Of a stretch of 64,000 bases of DNA, positions 34,642 through 43,188 are shown piece after piece. Where the stretch lies: contig CAMYAE010000001.1 in NCBI GenBank assembly GCA_947253655.1, forward strand, positions 186,001 through 250,000, in the 5' to 3' direction. A program made the translations under genes and the position numbers. The stretch comes from an uncultured Bacteroidales bacterium. Lineage in GTDB: Bacteria; Bacteroidota; Bacteroidia; Bacteroidales; UBA932. Under the pieces are notes generated by a model. The model saw only the letters and a list, made by a program, of their open reading frames with translations. It was not told the origin of the DNA and did not search any database. The first letter of the stretch is position 1; every line of letters starts with the position of its first letter.

Positions 34642-37074
34642 ATGACTCAGGAAAATACAAACGGTCAGAATAATTTTAATAAGATAAGCAACGATGCCGA
34701 CAGTCTGCAACTCGCCGACCTTTGGTCGATGATATGGAACAATAGGTTCTGGTATATATTTTCAATATTATTCTGCCTTTTTATAGCAGCATTTTATATT
34801 TACAAAACTCCGAAAACTTACAGCCGTTCTGCAAAGGTCATTGTGGATGAGGCAGCCGGAAATTCCACTATGAGGGATCTTGCCGCATTTTCCAATAATC
34901 TCGCCCGTTACAGGGGCCAGGGCGGAACAAACGTCTATAATGAAATAGAGGCTTTTTCTTCTCCGGATCTTATGGCCAGGGTGGTAAAGCGTCTCGGCTA
35001 TGAAACCACCTACACCGAATATCAGTTTTTGAGGAAGAGGGAATTGTTCACGTCGGCACCTTTTACGCTTTCTCTTATAGACGGCAACCCGGTAACCTCT
35101 TTCGGATTCGATGTATGCAAAGAGGACGACAGCAGTTTCGTATTGAAGAATTTTTATGCCGGACATGACAAAATCAAGGCCTCAAAGGTGAAAGGCTCTC
35201 TTAATGACACCATTATGACCCCGGTGGGAATAGTTATGCTCGTCCCGACGGCCAATATAAAGAATTGGGACAATGACATTCGCGTAAGCTGGGTCAATCC
35301 TATGTCGCGTGCCAAATCCTATATCTCGCGATTTACCGCATCCTTGTCAGGGAAAGAGTCCTCTGTGGTTGTCCTGTCCCTCACAGACAGGTTCCCGGCC
35401 AGGGCGGCAAATATAGTACAAGCCGTTGTGGATGTATATAATGAAGAATGGGTGGAGAACAAGAACAGGTCTGCCGTGAACACTACCAAGTTCATAAATG
35501 ACAGGCTCGGCATAATCGAAAAGGAGCTGGGCAATGTCGAGGGCAACTTGAAAGATTATAAGGAGAAGAATAAGATTACTGATATACAGGCCGTTTCAGA
35601 GGCCTACCTCCAGCAGTCTTCGGAATACGGGACAAAGGCTTTTGATATCAATAACCAGCTTTCCATTGCAAAATTCATCAGGGATTATGTAAACGACAGT
35701 TCGCATCGGGACGACCTGATTCCGGCAAATTCCGGACTTACAAGCACTTCCGTAAATGAGCAGATTAAATATTATAATGAGTGTCTTCTGAAGAGGAACA
35801 GGTTGCTTGCCGAGAGTAGTGCCGAGAATCCCGCAGTTGCGGAATTGACCGAGGCCTTAATCCAATTGAAGATGGCTGTGAATCGTTCTATTGAGAGCCT
35901 TATAGCCACATTGCAGCTCCAGGCCGACAAGATAAGCAATCAGGAGAACGAAGTCATGCGTAGAATTGCCTCTACGTCAGGTCAGCAGTTGCAACTGCTT
36001 TCGATAGAGAGGCAGCAAAAAGTCAAGGAACAGCTTTATATCTACCTCCTACAGAAGCGTGAGGAAAATGAAATCACGGCTTTAGTCAATGTGGAGAATA
36101 CACGTATGATTATGGAGCCGAACGGCTCTCCGTTCCCGTATGCCCCTAATATAAGCATGATTCTGCTAATCGCATTGATTTTGGGTGCCGGGATACCTTT
36201 TGCAGTCTTCTTCCTTATAAACCAATTGGATATGAGGGTCAAAAACCGCTCCGACATCGCCAATCTCCAGGCTCCTTTCCTTGCCGAAATTCCTCAAATG
36301 GGGTTGTCCGGTAACTGGCTCAAGAGACTAAGGACAGACAGGCTCAATGATGACAATTGCAGGATTGTTGTAGAATCCGGCAAGAGAGATACTATGAATG
36401 AGGCGTTCAGGGTTCTGAGGACTAATCTTGACCTTATGACGGCAGGCAATAAGAATAAGTGTAACAAGATTATGGTTACTTCGTTCAACCCTAATGCCGG
36501 AAAAACCTTTATGATAATGAATATGGCCGCCTCTATGGCTCTTAAAGGGAGCAAGACGTTGCTGCTCGACCTTGATCTGAGAAAGGCTACATTATCCAAG
36601 GCTTTGAGAATCAATAAGACAGGCGTATCTGCCTATTTGAACGGCAGGAGCCTTAACCTGTCGGATAATATATATAGCCTCGGTGAAAATCTTTCAATAT
36701 TGCCGGTAGGCTCCCTGCCTCCGAATCCTGCAGAGCTTTTGGTATCGGAGAGGTTTGACGAGATGATAGAGCGTTTGGCAAAAGAATTTGATTATATATT
36801 TATTGACTGTCCGCCTGTAGGAATTGTCGCCGACACCGGAATAATTGCAAAGCATGCAGATATAACCGTGTTGATCATGCGTGCCGGCAGGTTTGACAAG
36901 AGGGCGTTGCCGGATGTTGAGGCACTTTACGAGTCTGGCGTTTATAAACGTATGGCCTTGATACTGAATGGTGTAGAAGCCGCGAGCCGGAGTTATGGAC
37001 ATTACGGCTATGGCTATGGCTACGGTTACGGCTACGGTTATGGGGGCAGTCATGGCAATAATTCCAATTCATAA
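34642..37074 (+). CDS. Wzc-like polysaccharide co-polymerase / tyrosine autokinase
   Basis: 810 residues; controls chain length and export in Wzx/Wzy systems from the inner membrane. TM1 lies at about 37-54 (WYIFSILFCLFIAAFYIY), a Wzz domain and long coiled coil fill the periplasmic part, and TM2 is near 505-527 (MILLIALILGAGIPFAVFFL). The cytosolic BY-kinase has a Walker A variant SFNPNAGKTFMIMN near 613, Walker A' LLLDLDLRKATLSK near 641 and Walker B YIFIDCPPVGIVADTG near 717. The C-terminal tail (about 784-805) alternates Tyr and Gly, giving a dense autophosphorylation cluster. The paired phosphatase gene overlaps its stop by one base. Confidence 0.93.
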   Translation: MTQENTNGQNNFNKISNDADSLQLADLWSMIWNNRFWYIFSILFCLFIAAFYIYKTPKTYSRSAKVIVDEAAGNSTMRDLAAFSNNLARYRGQGGTNVYNEIEAFSSPDLMARVVKRLGYETTYTEYQFLRKRELFTSAPFTLSLIDGNPVTSFGFDVCKEDDSSFVLKNFYAGHDKIKASKVKGSLNDTIMTPVGIVMLVPTANIKNWDNDIRVSWVNPMSRAKSYISRFTASLSGKESSVVVLSLTDRFPARAANIVQAVVDVYNEEWVENKNRSAVNTTKFINDRLGIIEKELGNVEGNLKDYKEKNKITDIQAVSEAYLQQSSEYGTKAFDINNQLSIAKFIRDYVNDSSHRDDLIPANSGLTSTSVNEQIKYYNECLLKRNRLLAESSAENPAVAELTEALIQLKMAVNRSIESLIATLQLQADKISNQENEVMRRIASTSGQQLQLLSIERQQKVKEQLYIYLLQKREENEITALVNVENTRMIMEPNGSPFPYAPNISMILLIALILGAGIPFAVFFLINQLDMRVKNRSDIANLQAPFLAEIPQMGLSGNWLKRLRTDRLNDDNCRIVVESGKRDTMNEAFRVLRTNLDLMTAGNKNKCNKIMVTSFNPNAGKTFMIMNMAASMALKGSKTLLLDLDLRKATLSKALRINKTGVSAYLNGRSLNLSDNIYSLGENLSILPVGSLPPNPAELLVSERFDEMIERLAKEFDYIFIDCPPVGIVADTGIIAKHADITVLIMRAGRFDKRALPDVEALYESGVYKRMALILNGVEAASRSYGHYGYGYGYGYGYGYGGSHGNNSNS

Positions 37075-37799
37075 TGTTCGGATTCTTCAATAGCAGGAGC
37101 TCTTTATTGGAAAGCGGGCTTATCAAAGGTGCCGTCGACAACCACAGTCACATCTTGTACGGTCTGGACGACGGTGTAAAGAAAGTCGAAGAAAGCCTGC
37201 AAATCCTTGATTTCTTAGAGACTGCCGGTTTAGGCACCTTGTGGCTGACACCCCATACTATGGAAGACGTCCCCAATACGACAGAGGGACTCCAGGCACG
37301 GTTTCAGGAGTTGAAGGCGGCGTATAAAGGCAAGATACATCTGAAGTTGTCTTCGGAATATATGATAGATGCCCTCTTTGTCGAAAGGCTGAGCAAAAAG
37401 GATTTGCTGTTGCACGGAGGGGACTTGGTCTTGGTAGAAACCAGCACATGGTCTCCGCCTATAGACTTGTGGGATATTTTAGATACAATGTTCAGAGCCG
37501 GTTACCGTCCTTTGCTTGCCCACCCTGAGCGGTATCGCTATATGAATGAAAATGATTATGTTAGGCTTCATGATATGGGGGTTGTCTTCCAGATGAATCT
37601 TCCTTCGATACTTGGGGTCTACGGCGAACAGACATATCAGAAAGCCAAATATCTTTTGGGAAAAGGCTGGTACTCAATGGTAGGCTCTGATTGTCACAGA
37701 TTCAGGGCAATAGACGGACAATATCATAGTAAGATATTGAAGCGTGAGACGATAAAGCAGCTGGAGCCAATAATGGCCGGCTTGGAGGACGGATTATGA
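37074..37799 (+). CDS. CpsB/CapC-type tyrosine-protein phosphatase (PHP fold)
   Basis: 241 residues. PHP-fold manganese-dependent phosphatases of this type dephosphorylate the Wzc-type kinase. Metal motifs: VDNHSHILYGLDDGVKKVEES near residue 24 (HxH), LTPHTMEDVPNT near 60, LLAHPERYRYM near 145 and MVGSDCHRFRAID near 207. Its start shares one base with the kinase stop (TAATG), and its stop overlaps the next start (ATGA), so the three are translationally coupled. Confidence 0.9.
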   Translation: MFGFFNSRSSLLESGLIKGAVDNHSHILYGLDDGVKKVEESLQILDFLETAGLGTLWLTPHTMEDVPNTTEGLQARFQELKAAYKGKIHLKLSSEYMIDALFVERLSKKDLLLHGGDLVLVETSTWSPPIDLWDILDTMFRAGYRPLLAHPERYRYMNENDYVRLHDMGVVFQMNLPSILGVYGEQTYQKAKYLLGKGWYSMVGSDCHRFRAIDGQYHSKILKRETIKQLEPIMAGLEDGL

Positions 37800-38692
37800 A
37801 TATTCTTGTTACAGGAGCCAACGGCCAGTTGGGAATGGAGATCAGGAAAATATCCAGGCTTTCCGGTGACCGCTATATCTTCAGTGACATAAATATCAGG
37901 CCGGGACTTGAGACCTTGAGCCTTGACATAACCAATCCTGGGGCTATTGACATTATTTGCAAGTCAGAGAAAATCGATGTTATAATAAACTGTGCCGCAT
38001 ATACTTCAGTAGACAAGGCGGAAAGCGATATTGCGATGGCTGATATGCTGAATAACAAGGCCGTAGGCTATCTGGCCGCCTGTGCTAAGAAATTCGATAT
38101 ATTTCTTATACATATATCTACGGATTATATATTCAGCGGAGAGAACTATAAGCCCTATACCGAATCGGATATGGCATCCCCTTTGGGGGTCTATGGCGTT
38201 ACCAAGCTGGCAGGGGAGATGGCGATTGCAGATTCGGGTTGCAGACATATTATATTCCGGACGGCGTGGTTGTATTCGGAGTTCAGGAATAATTTTGTCA
38301 AGACTATACTCCGGCTGATTTCAGAAAAAGATACGATAAATGTAGTTTCGGATCAGATTGGCACGCCTACAAGTGCGGCCGACTTGGCAAAAGTGATTTG
38401 TGGAATTATTTCCGACAGAAAAATGGGGAATAACGGTGTATATAATTATACCGATGAGGGGGTGGCATCATGGTATGATTTTGCAGTGGCTGTCAATGAT
38501 ATGTCAGGAGGTGGCTGCACGGTGCTGCCGTGTTTGAGCTGTGAATATCCTGTAGTTGCTAAGAGACCTCATTATTCCGTATTGGACAAGACATTGGTAA
38601 AGAGGACTTTCGGGGTGGATATACCGTATTGGAGAGACTCGCTCGCAAGATGTGTGGCTGCTATTTTGAGGCGAGGGGAGGACGAAAAATAG
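37796..38692 (+). CDS. rfbD: RmlD-like dTDP-4-dehydrorhamnose reductase
   Basis: 298 residues, SDR fold. The nucleotide-binding GANGQLGMEIRKISR opens the protein; the SDR catalytic Tyr and Lys are in YGVTKLAGEMAI near residue 128. Other family stretches are INCAAYTSVDKAESD, LIHISTDYIFSG and FRTAWLYSEFRNNFVKTI. RmlD reduces dTDP-4-keto-rhamnose to dTDP-L-rhamnose. RmlA, RmlB and RmlC are not in this window, so they would have to be elsewhere, or the enzyme may reduce another 4-keto sugar. Overlaps the phosphatase gene by 4 bases. Confidence 0.85.
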   Translation: MNILVTGANGQLGMEIRKISRLSGDRYIFSDINIRPGLETLSLDITNPGAIDIICKSEKIDVIINCAAYTSVDKAESDIAMADMLNNKAVGYLAACAKKFDIFLIHISTDYIFSGENYKPYTESDMASPLGVYGVTKLAGEMAIADSGCRHIIFRTAWLYSEFRNNFVKTILRLISEKDTINVVSDQIGTPTSAADLAKVICGIISDRKMGNNGVYNYTDEGVASWYDFAVAVNDMSGGGCTVLPCLSCEYPVVAKRPHYSVLDKTLVKRTFGVDIPYWRDSLARCVAAILRRGEDEK

Positions 38693-38863
38693 AAATATAA
38701 GGCTATTTGTTTTATTAGTCTTATATTTATATGAATATTTATTTTAATGACAGGTCAATCCTTGTTGCTGGATAGTGCAGGACAAACTTGTGGCAATGCT
38801 TCCAATAGCAAGATTCACGCTGAGCACAGGTCTCAGGGTGACCTTGATTGCATCCGTACGGTA

Positions 38864-39406
38864 ATGCGGAATAAAGGGAATGATAGCATCAGCTGGTTTG
38901 CATTGAGGGTGACTTATCGCAGGGAGCTGAGAGTGCAGGAGCGACTTAATGAGTTGAAAATCAAGAGTTTTGTGCCGATGATGACGGTTAGGGAAGAGGA
39001 GGGGGGTAAGATTTTCAGACGTCAAGTACCGGCAGTCGGAAATCTGATATTCGTACAGGCCTCAAGAAAGGATATTGAGGAATATATGCTGTCGGAGGGA
39101 GACCGCAGGATGACGCATTTTATATGGGACAAGGTGACGAGACAGCCTATCGTAATTCCCGAAAAGCAGATTGAGGATTTTATCAGGATTTCTACCGAGT
39201 CGTCGGATGATGCAATTTATCTGTCCAAGGTTTCGGAGAAATTGAGAGGAGGGATGAAAGTGAAGGTAAGGAGAGGTCCGTTTGTTGGGGTGACCGGGAC
39301 TGTGGTGCGGCTTCGGAAGTCGAGGCGTGTTTTGGTGGAACTTCCGGGCGTGCTTGCCGTCGCTTCCGCCTACGTTCCGATAGAGGACCTTGAAGTTTTG
39401 GATTGA
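38864..39406 (+). CDS. UpxY-like NusG-family transcription antiterminator
   Basis: 180 residues when started at the ATG at 38864, which places SWFALRVTYRRELRVQERL ten residues in, as in related proteins. An ATG at 38747 would add 39 residues of unfamiliar sequence. NGN domain at about 8-110 (IKSFVPMMTVREEE, VPAVGNLIFVQASRKDIEEYM, RQPIVIPEKQIEDFI), then a KOW motif at about 127-175 (GMKVKVRRGPFVGVTGTVVRLR). UpxY proteins of Bacteroides bind RNA polymerase in the 5' leader of their own capsule operon and prevent early termination. Here it separates the export/kinase genes from the sugar genes. No UpxZ partner gene is visible beside it. Confidence 0.87.
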   Translation: MRNKGNDSISWFALRVTYRRELRVQERLNELKIKSFVPMMTVREEEGGKIFRRQVPAVGNLIFVQASRKDIEEYMLSEGDRRMTHFIWDKVTRQPIVIPEKQIEDFIRISTESSDDAIYLSKVSEKLRGGMKVKVRRGPFVGVTGTVVRLRKSRRVLVELPGVLAVASAYVPIEDLEVLD

Positions 39407-39506
39407 GCCTTACTGCATGCCTTGGTGTGGTCTTTCTTAACACCACGGGGCATTCATATTGTTTTCCGGCTGGTATTCCGGAGGAGCGATGTCGGCTGAG
39501 GAATAT

Positions 39507-39539
39507 GCAGATCCTCACGCTCGTTCCACTCGCTCAGGA
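39507..39539 (+). repeat. dispersed palindromic repeat, copy 2
   Basis: Matches the reverse complement of 29687-29719 in 32 of 33 bases. It is followed directly by GGATGACAGGAAGG, which seeds the degenerate tandem array downstream. Confidence 0.85.
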
Positions 39540-39711
39540 TGACAGGAAGGGGCATTCGTTTAGAGAGGCACCGCGTCAGTGACAGGAAGGGCATTCATTT
39601 TGGATGTTGCCGCGTCAGGAGGACAGGAAGGACGCTCGCACAGAACGTCAAATAGGCAGGGAGGCAGGATGACAAGGAAGGACGTTAACGCGTCAGGATG
39701 TCAAAAAGGGG
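39534..39711. repeat. degenerate tandem repeats, roughly 40-base period
   Basis: Four or five imperfect units share CGTCAG(GA)TGACAGGAAGG followed by a variable stretch (starts near 39534, 39575, 39614, 39664 and 39694). The units have drifted and the period is uneven. No protein is encoded convincingly. Confidence 0.6.
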
Positions 39712-39752
39712 CTCTCTGATTTTTAGGATAGAAATTTAAAAAACGGCATAAT

Positions 39753-40985
39753 ATGAAAATCGCAGTTGCAGGAACAGGGTACGTGGGTCTTTCAATAGGC
39801 ACACTGTTGTCGCAGCACAACGAAGTCGTTGCTGTGGACATTATACCCGAAAAAGTAGAAATGCTCAATAGGAGGCAATCTCCGATACATGATGAATATG
39901 TCGAAAAATATTTTGCGGAGAAAGAATTGAACCTCAAAGCCACACTCGATGCAGAAGAAGCCTACTCAGACGCTGACTTCGTGGTCATAGCCGCTCCTAC
40001 GAACTACGACAGCCAGAAAAACTTTTTCGACACATCAGCAGTGGAGACGGTCATAGATCTTGTTATGAAATATAATCCGGAAGCCATAATGGTCATAAAG
40101 TCCACTATCCCGGTCGGATATACCGAAAGCATAAGAAAGAAAACAGGCTCGCAGAACATCATATTCTCCCCTGAATTCCTGCGCGAGAGCAAGGCTCTAT
40201 ACGACAATCTGTATCCGAGCAGAATAATTGTCGGCCGTCCTGAGGACGATGTGCGGCTTGACAAAGCGGCTCGGACTTTTGCTGGACTTCTCCAGGAGGG
40301 AGCAATCAAGGAGAATGTCGAGACCTTGTTCATGGGGCTCACCGAAGCCGAAGCGGTGAAACTTTTCTCCAACACCTACCTTGCGCTCCGTGTAAGCTAT
40401 TTCAACGAGCTTGACACATATGCTGAAATGAAAGGTCTTGACACACAGTCTATTATAAACGGTGTTTGCCTCGACCCCCGTATCGGGACGCATTATAACA
40501 ACCCTTCATTCGGATACGGCGGCTATTGTCTGCCGAAAGACACAAAGCAGCTGCTTGCGAATTATGCCGATGTGCCGGAGAATATCATTGAGGCAATAGT
40601 GGAAAGCAACAGGACGCGAAAGGATTTCATAGCGGACAGGGTGCTTGCAAAGGCCGGATATTACACAGCATCAAGCAATTGGGATGAAAGCCGTGAGCAA
40701 GAAGTGGTCATAGGTGTATATCGTCTTACCATGAAATCGAATTCAGACAATTTCCGCCAGAGCTCAATCCAAGGTGTCATGAAGCGCATCAAGGCAAAAG
40801 GAGCCAAGGTGATTATATATGAGCCTACTCTTGAAGACGGTACGCATTTCTTCGGAAGCGAGGTAGTCAATGATTTGGAGCATTTCAAGGCATTGTCCGA
40901 TGCAATTATTGCCAACCGCTACGACAACTGTCTGAATGACGTTGAGGAGAAAGTATATACGCGAGATATTTACAGACGCGACTGA
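39753..40985 (+). CDS. ugd: UDP-glucose 6-dehydrogenase (UDP-glucose/GDP-mannose dehydrogenase family)
   Basis: 410 residues. Oxidises UDP-glucose to UDP-glucuronate with 2 NAD+. The N-terminal Rossmann motif is VAGTGYVGLSIGTLLSQHNE, followed by MVIKSTIPVGYTES near 110 and FSPEFLRESKALYDNL near 133. The catalytic Cys259 is in FGYGGYCLPKDTKQLL. The C-terminal UDP-binding domain begins near 305. It precedes the UDP-glucuronate epimerase gene by 2 bases, giving UDP-GlcA then UDP-GalA. The composition is that of the host backbone, unlike the AT-rich core downstream. Confidence 0.92.
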   Translation: MKIAVAGTGYVGLSIGTLLSQHNEVVAVDIIPEKVEMLNRRQSPIHDEYVEKYFAEKELNLKATLDAEEAYSDADFVVIAAPTNYDSQKNFFDTSAVETVIDLVMKYNPEAIMVIKSTIPVGYTESIRKKTGSQNIIFSPEFLRESKALYDNLYPSRIIVGRPEDDVRLDKAARTFAGLLQEGAIKENVETLFMGLTEAEAVKLFSNTYLALRVSYFNELDTYAEMKGLDTQSIINGVCLDPRIGTHYNNPSFGYGGYCLPKDTKQLLANYADVPENIIEAIVESNRTRKDFIADRVLAKAGYYTASSNWDESREQEVVIGVYRLTMKSNSDNFRQSSIQGVMKRIKAKGAKVIIYEPTLEDGTHFFGSEVVNDLEHFKALSDAIIANRYDNCLNDVEEKVYTRDIYRRD

Positions 40986-40987
40986 TT

Positions 40988-42046
40988 ATGTTGGAATATA
41001 ACGTCAGCCTTATAGGGAAGACCGTGTTTATCACGGGGGCCGCAGGCTTCATAGGCTCAAATCTCGTAAAGCGTCTTTTTCATGATTTTGAAGACATAAA
41101 GGTAATCGGAATCGACAATATGACCGATTACTATGATGTCAGAATAAAAAGGGGACGCCTTGCTGAAATTGAAGGTCTTGGCAGGGATTGGCTCTTCGTT
41201 GAGGGGTCCATTGCCGACAAGGGGGCAATAGAAGGCATATTCGGCAAATACAAGCCTGCCGTAGTTGTAAATCTTGCTGCTCAGGCAGGGGTGAGATATT
41301 CGATTTCTAACCCTGACGCATATATTGAGAGCAATCTGATTGGGTTCTACAACATACTTGAGGCTTGCCGTTACCATGAAGTCGAACACCTTGTATATGC
41401 ATCATCATCATCGGTCTACGGTAGCAACAAGAAGGTGCCTTATTCCACAGACGACAAGGTGGACAATCCGGTCAGTCTTTATGCGGCCACAAAGAAGAGC
41501 AACGAGCTGATGGCTCACGCCTATAGCAAACTCTACAATATTCCCTCTACGGGGTTGCGCTTTTTCACTGTCTATGGGCCTGCGGGACGTCCGGACATGG
41601 CATATTTCGGATTTACTGACAAGCTCGTGAAAAGGGGGAAAATAAAGATTTTCAATTACGGAAACTGCAAAAGGGATTTTACATACATAGATGACATTGT
41701 GGAAGGAGTTGTGCGGGTGATGCAGCATGCTCCGGAAAAGCGAAATGGCGAGGACGGACTGCCTGTCCCTCCGTACAAGGTGTATAATATCGGCAATAAC
41801 AGGCCGGAAAATCTCCTTGATTTCGTTAATATCCTGCAAGAAGAGCTTGTACGTGCAGGAGTACTGCCGCCCGATTATGATTTCGAGTCCCATAAGGAAC
41901 TTGTGCCTATGCAGCCCGGCGATGTACCTGTAACCTACGCCGATACGACCCCTCTTGAGCAAGACTTCGGCTTCAAGCCCTCCACCCCCCTCCGCAACGG
42001 CTTAAGGCAGTTTGTTGAGTGGTATAAGGAATATACAGATGACTAA
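40988..42046 (+). CDS. UDP-glucuronate 4-epimerase-like NAD-dependent epimerase
   Basis: 352 residues, extended SDR. GAAGFIGSNLVKRLF near residue 18 binds NAD; YASSSSVYGSNKKVP and SLYAATKKSNELMAHAYS near 160 hold Ser, Tyr and Lys of the active site. The stretch GLRFFTVYGPAGRPDMAYF is characteristic of UDP-glucuronate 4-epimerases, giving UDP-galacturonate from the product of the preceding gene. Two bases separate them. A gap of 83 bases with a perfect palindrome follows. Confidence 0.88.
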   Translation: MLEYNVSLIGKTVFITGAAGFIGSNLVKRLFHDFEDIKVIGIDNMTDYYDVRIKRGRLAEIEGLGRDWLFVEGSIADKGAIEGIFGKYKPAVVVNLAAQAGVRYSISNPDAYIESNLIGFYNILEACRYHEVEHLVYASSSSVYGSNKKVPYSTDDKVDNPVSLYAATKKSNELMAHAYSKLYNIPSTGLRFFTVYGPAGRPDMAYFGFTDKLVKRGKIKIFNYGNCKRDFTYIDDIVEGVVRVMQHAPEKRNGEDGLPVPPYKVYNIGNNRPENLLDFVNILQEELVRAGVLPPDYDFESHKELVPMQPGDVPVTYADTTPLEQDFGFKPSTPLRNGLRQFVEWYKEYTDD

Positions 42047-42051
42047 AAAAT

Positions 42052-42059
42052 TATTTTTG
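42052..42059 (+). promoter_or_regulatory. possible -7 box before capE
   Basis: TATTTTTG fits TAnnTTTG, 71 bases ahead of capE, in an AT-rich gap. A clear -33 TTTG is lacking, so an internal promoter here is only possible. Confidence 0.3.
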
Positions 42060-42081
42060 ATATGTTTATAAATCAATACGC

Positions 42082-42097
42082 CGGTAAATATTTACCG
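42082..42097. promoter_or_regulatory. perfect 16-base palindrome upstream of capE
   Basis: CGGTAAATATTTACCG reads the same on both strands. It has no loop and no T-run, so it looks more like a dimer-binding operator than a terminator. It marks the junction between the host-like uronate genes and capE, whose codon use differs. Confidence 0.5.
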
Positions 42098-42129
42098 AAG
42101 TATTTTAAAACTATTTAAAATCTTAAACT

Positions 42130-43179
42130 ATGAGTATTTTTGCAGGTAAAACACTTATGATTACCGGTGGAACAGGTTCCTTTGGTAATGCAGTGTTAAA
42201 TCGTTTCCTTCGTACAGACATAGATGAGATTCGTATTTTTTCACGTGATGAGAAGAAACAGGATGATATGCGTCATGAGTATCAGACAAAATATTCAGAT
42301 GTAGCACACAAAATAAAGTTTTTTATCGGTGATGTACGAAGCTTGCAATCTTGCAAGAATGCCATGCCAGGTGTAGATTACATCTTTCATGCAGCAGCAT
42401 TGAAGCAGGTGCCAAGTTGTGAGTTCTTTCCTATGGAGGCCGTAAAAACCAACGTTATCGGTACTGACAATGTACTTACTGCTGCTATTGAGGCTGGTGT
42501 TGGTGCTGTTATCTGCCTCTCTACCGATAAAGCAGCTTATCCTATTAACGCAATGGGTATAACAAAAGCTATTGAGGAGAAGATTGCTGTGGCAAAGAGC
42601 CGTTACTCTGGTAAAACTAAGATTTGCTGTACGCGCTATGGTAATGTAATGTGTTCTCGTGGCTCTGTAATTCCTTTGTGGATTGAACAGATTCGCAGCG
42701 GTAACCCTATTACACTGACAGAACCTAAAATGACACGTTTCATCATGTCATTGGAAGAAGCTATAGACCTCGTCCTTTTTGCATTCGAGCATGGTCAGAA
42801 TGGGGATATACTCGTACAGAAGGCTCCGGCTTGCACAATCCAGACACAGGCTGAAGCAGTATGCGAGCTGTTTGGTGGTAAGAAGGAAGATATTAAGGTT
42901 ATCGGCATACGTCATGGTGAAAAGATGTACGAGACATTGCTCACAAAGGAAGAGTGTGCCAAGGCAGAGGATATGGGCAACTTCTATCGTGTTCCTGCTG
43001 ACAACCGTGGCTTGAATTACGACAAGTTCTTCAAGGAGGGTGATACCAAGCGTGCTGAAATAGAGGAATTTAACTCAGACAATACATATCGTCTGAACTT
43101 GGAGGAGACAAAGGCGAAGATTGGTGCTTTGGAGTACATTAAGAAAGAATTGAGTGGCGAGGGTAACTTCGTGCAGTAA
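42130..43179 (+). CDS. capE: UDP-GlcNAc 4,6-dehydratase/5-epimerase, CapE/FnlA type
   Basis: 349 residues. First enzyme of UDP-L-FucNAc synthesis: dehydrates UDP-GlcNAc and epimerises at C5. Motifs: MITGGTGSFGNAVLNRFL (NADP site), FHAAALKQVPSCEFFP, and CLSTDKAAYPINAMGITKAIEEK near residue 135, with Met in the usual Tyr position followed by Lys as in this family. CTRYGNVMCSRGSVIPLWIEQI completes it. Codon choice (many GGT, CGT, GCT codons) differs from the flanking genes, which suggests acquisition from another Bacteroidales lineage. capF starts 9 bases later. Confidence 0.92.
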   Translation: MSIFAGKTLMITGGTGSFGNAVLNRFLRTDIDEIRIFSRDEKKQDDMRHEYQTKYSDVAHKIKFFIGDVRSLQSCKNAMPGVDYIFHAAALKQVPSCEFFPMEAVKTNVIGTDNVLTAAIEAGVGAVICLSTDKAAYPINAMGITKAIEEKIAVAKSRYSGKTKICCTRYGNVMCSRGSVIPLWIEQIRSGNPITLTEPKMTRFIMSLEEAIDLVLFAFEHGQNGDILVQKAPACTIQTQAEAVCELFGGKKEDIKVIGIRHGEKMYETLLTKEECAKAEDMGNFYRVPADNRGLNYDKFFKEGDTKRAEIEEFNSDNTYRLNLEETKAKIGALEYIKKELSGEGNFVQ

Positions 43180-43188
43180 TTTAGGCGT

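Larger units (their letters stand above)
39407..39752. other. 346-base gene-free spacer between antiterminator and sugar genes
   Basis: No supported gene. It holds a copy of the dispersed palindromic repeat (39507-39539) and a run of imperfect tandem repeats to about 39711. A few short GC-rich inverted stretches occur (for example CACCACGGGGC after TGTGGTCTTTCTTAACACC), but no classical terminator with T-run was found. Confidence 0.7.
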
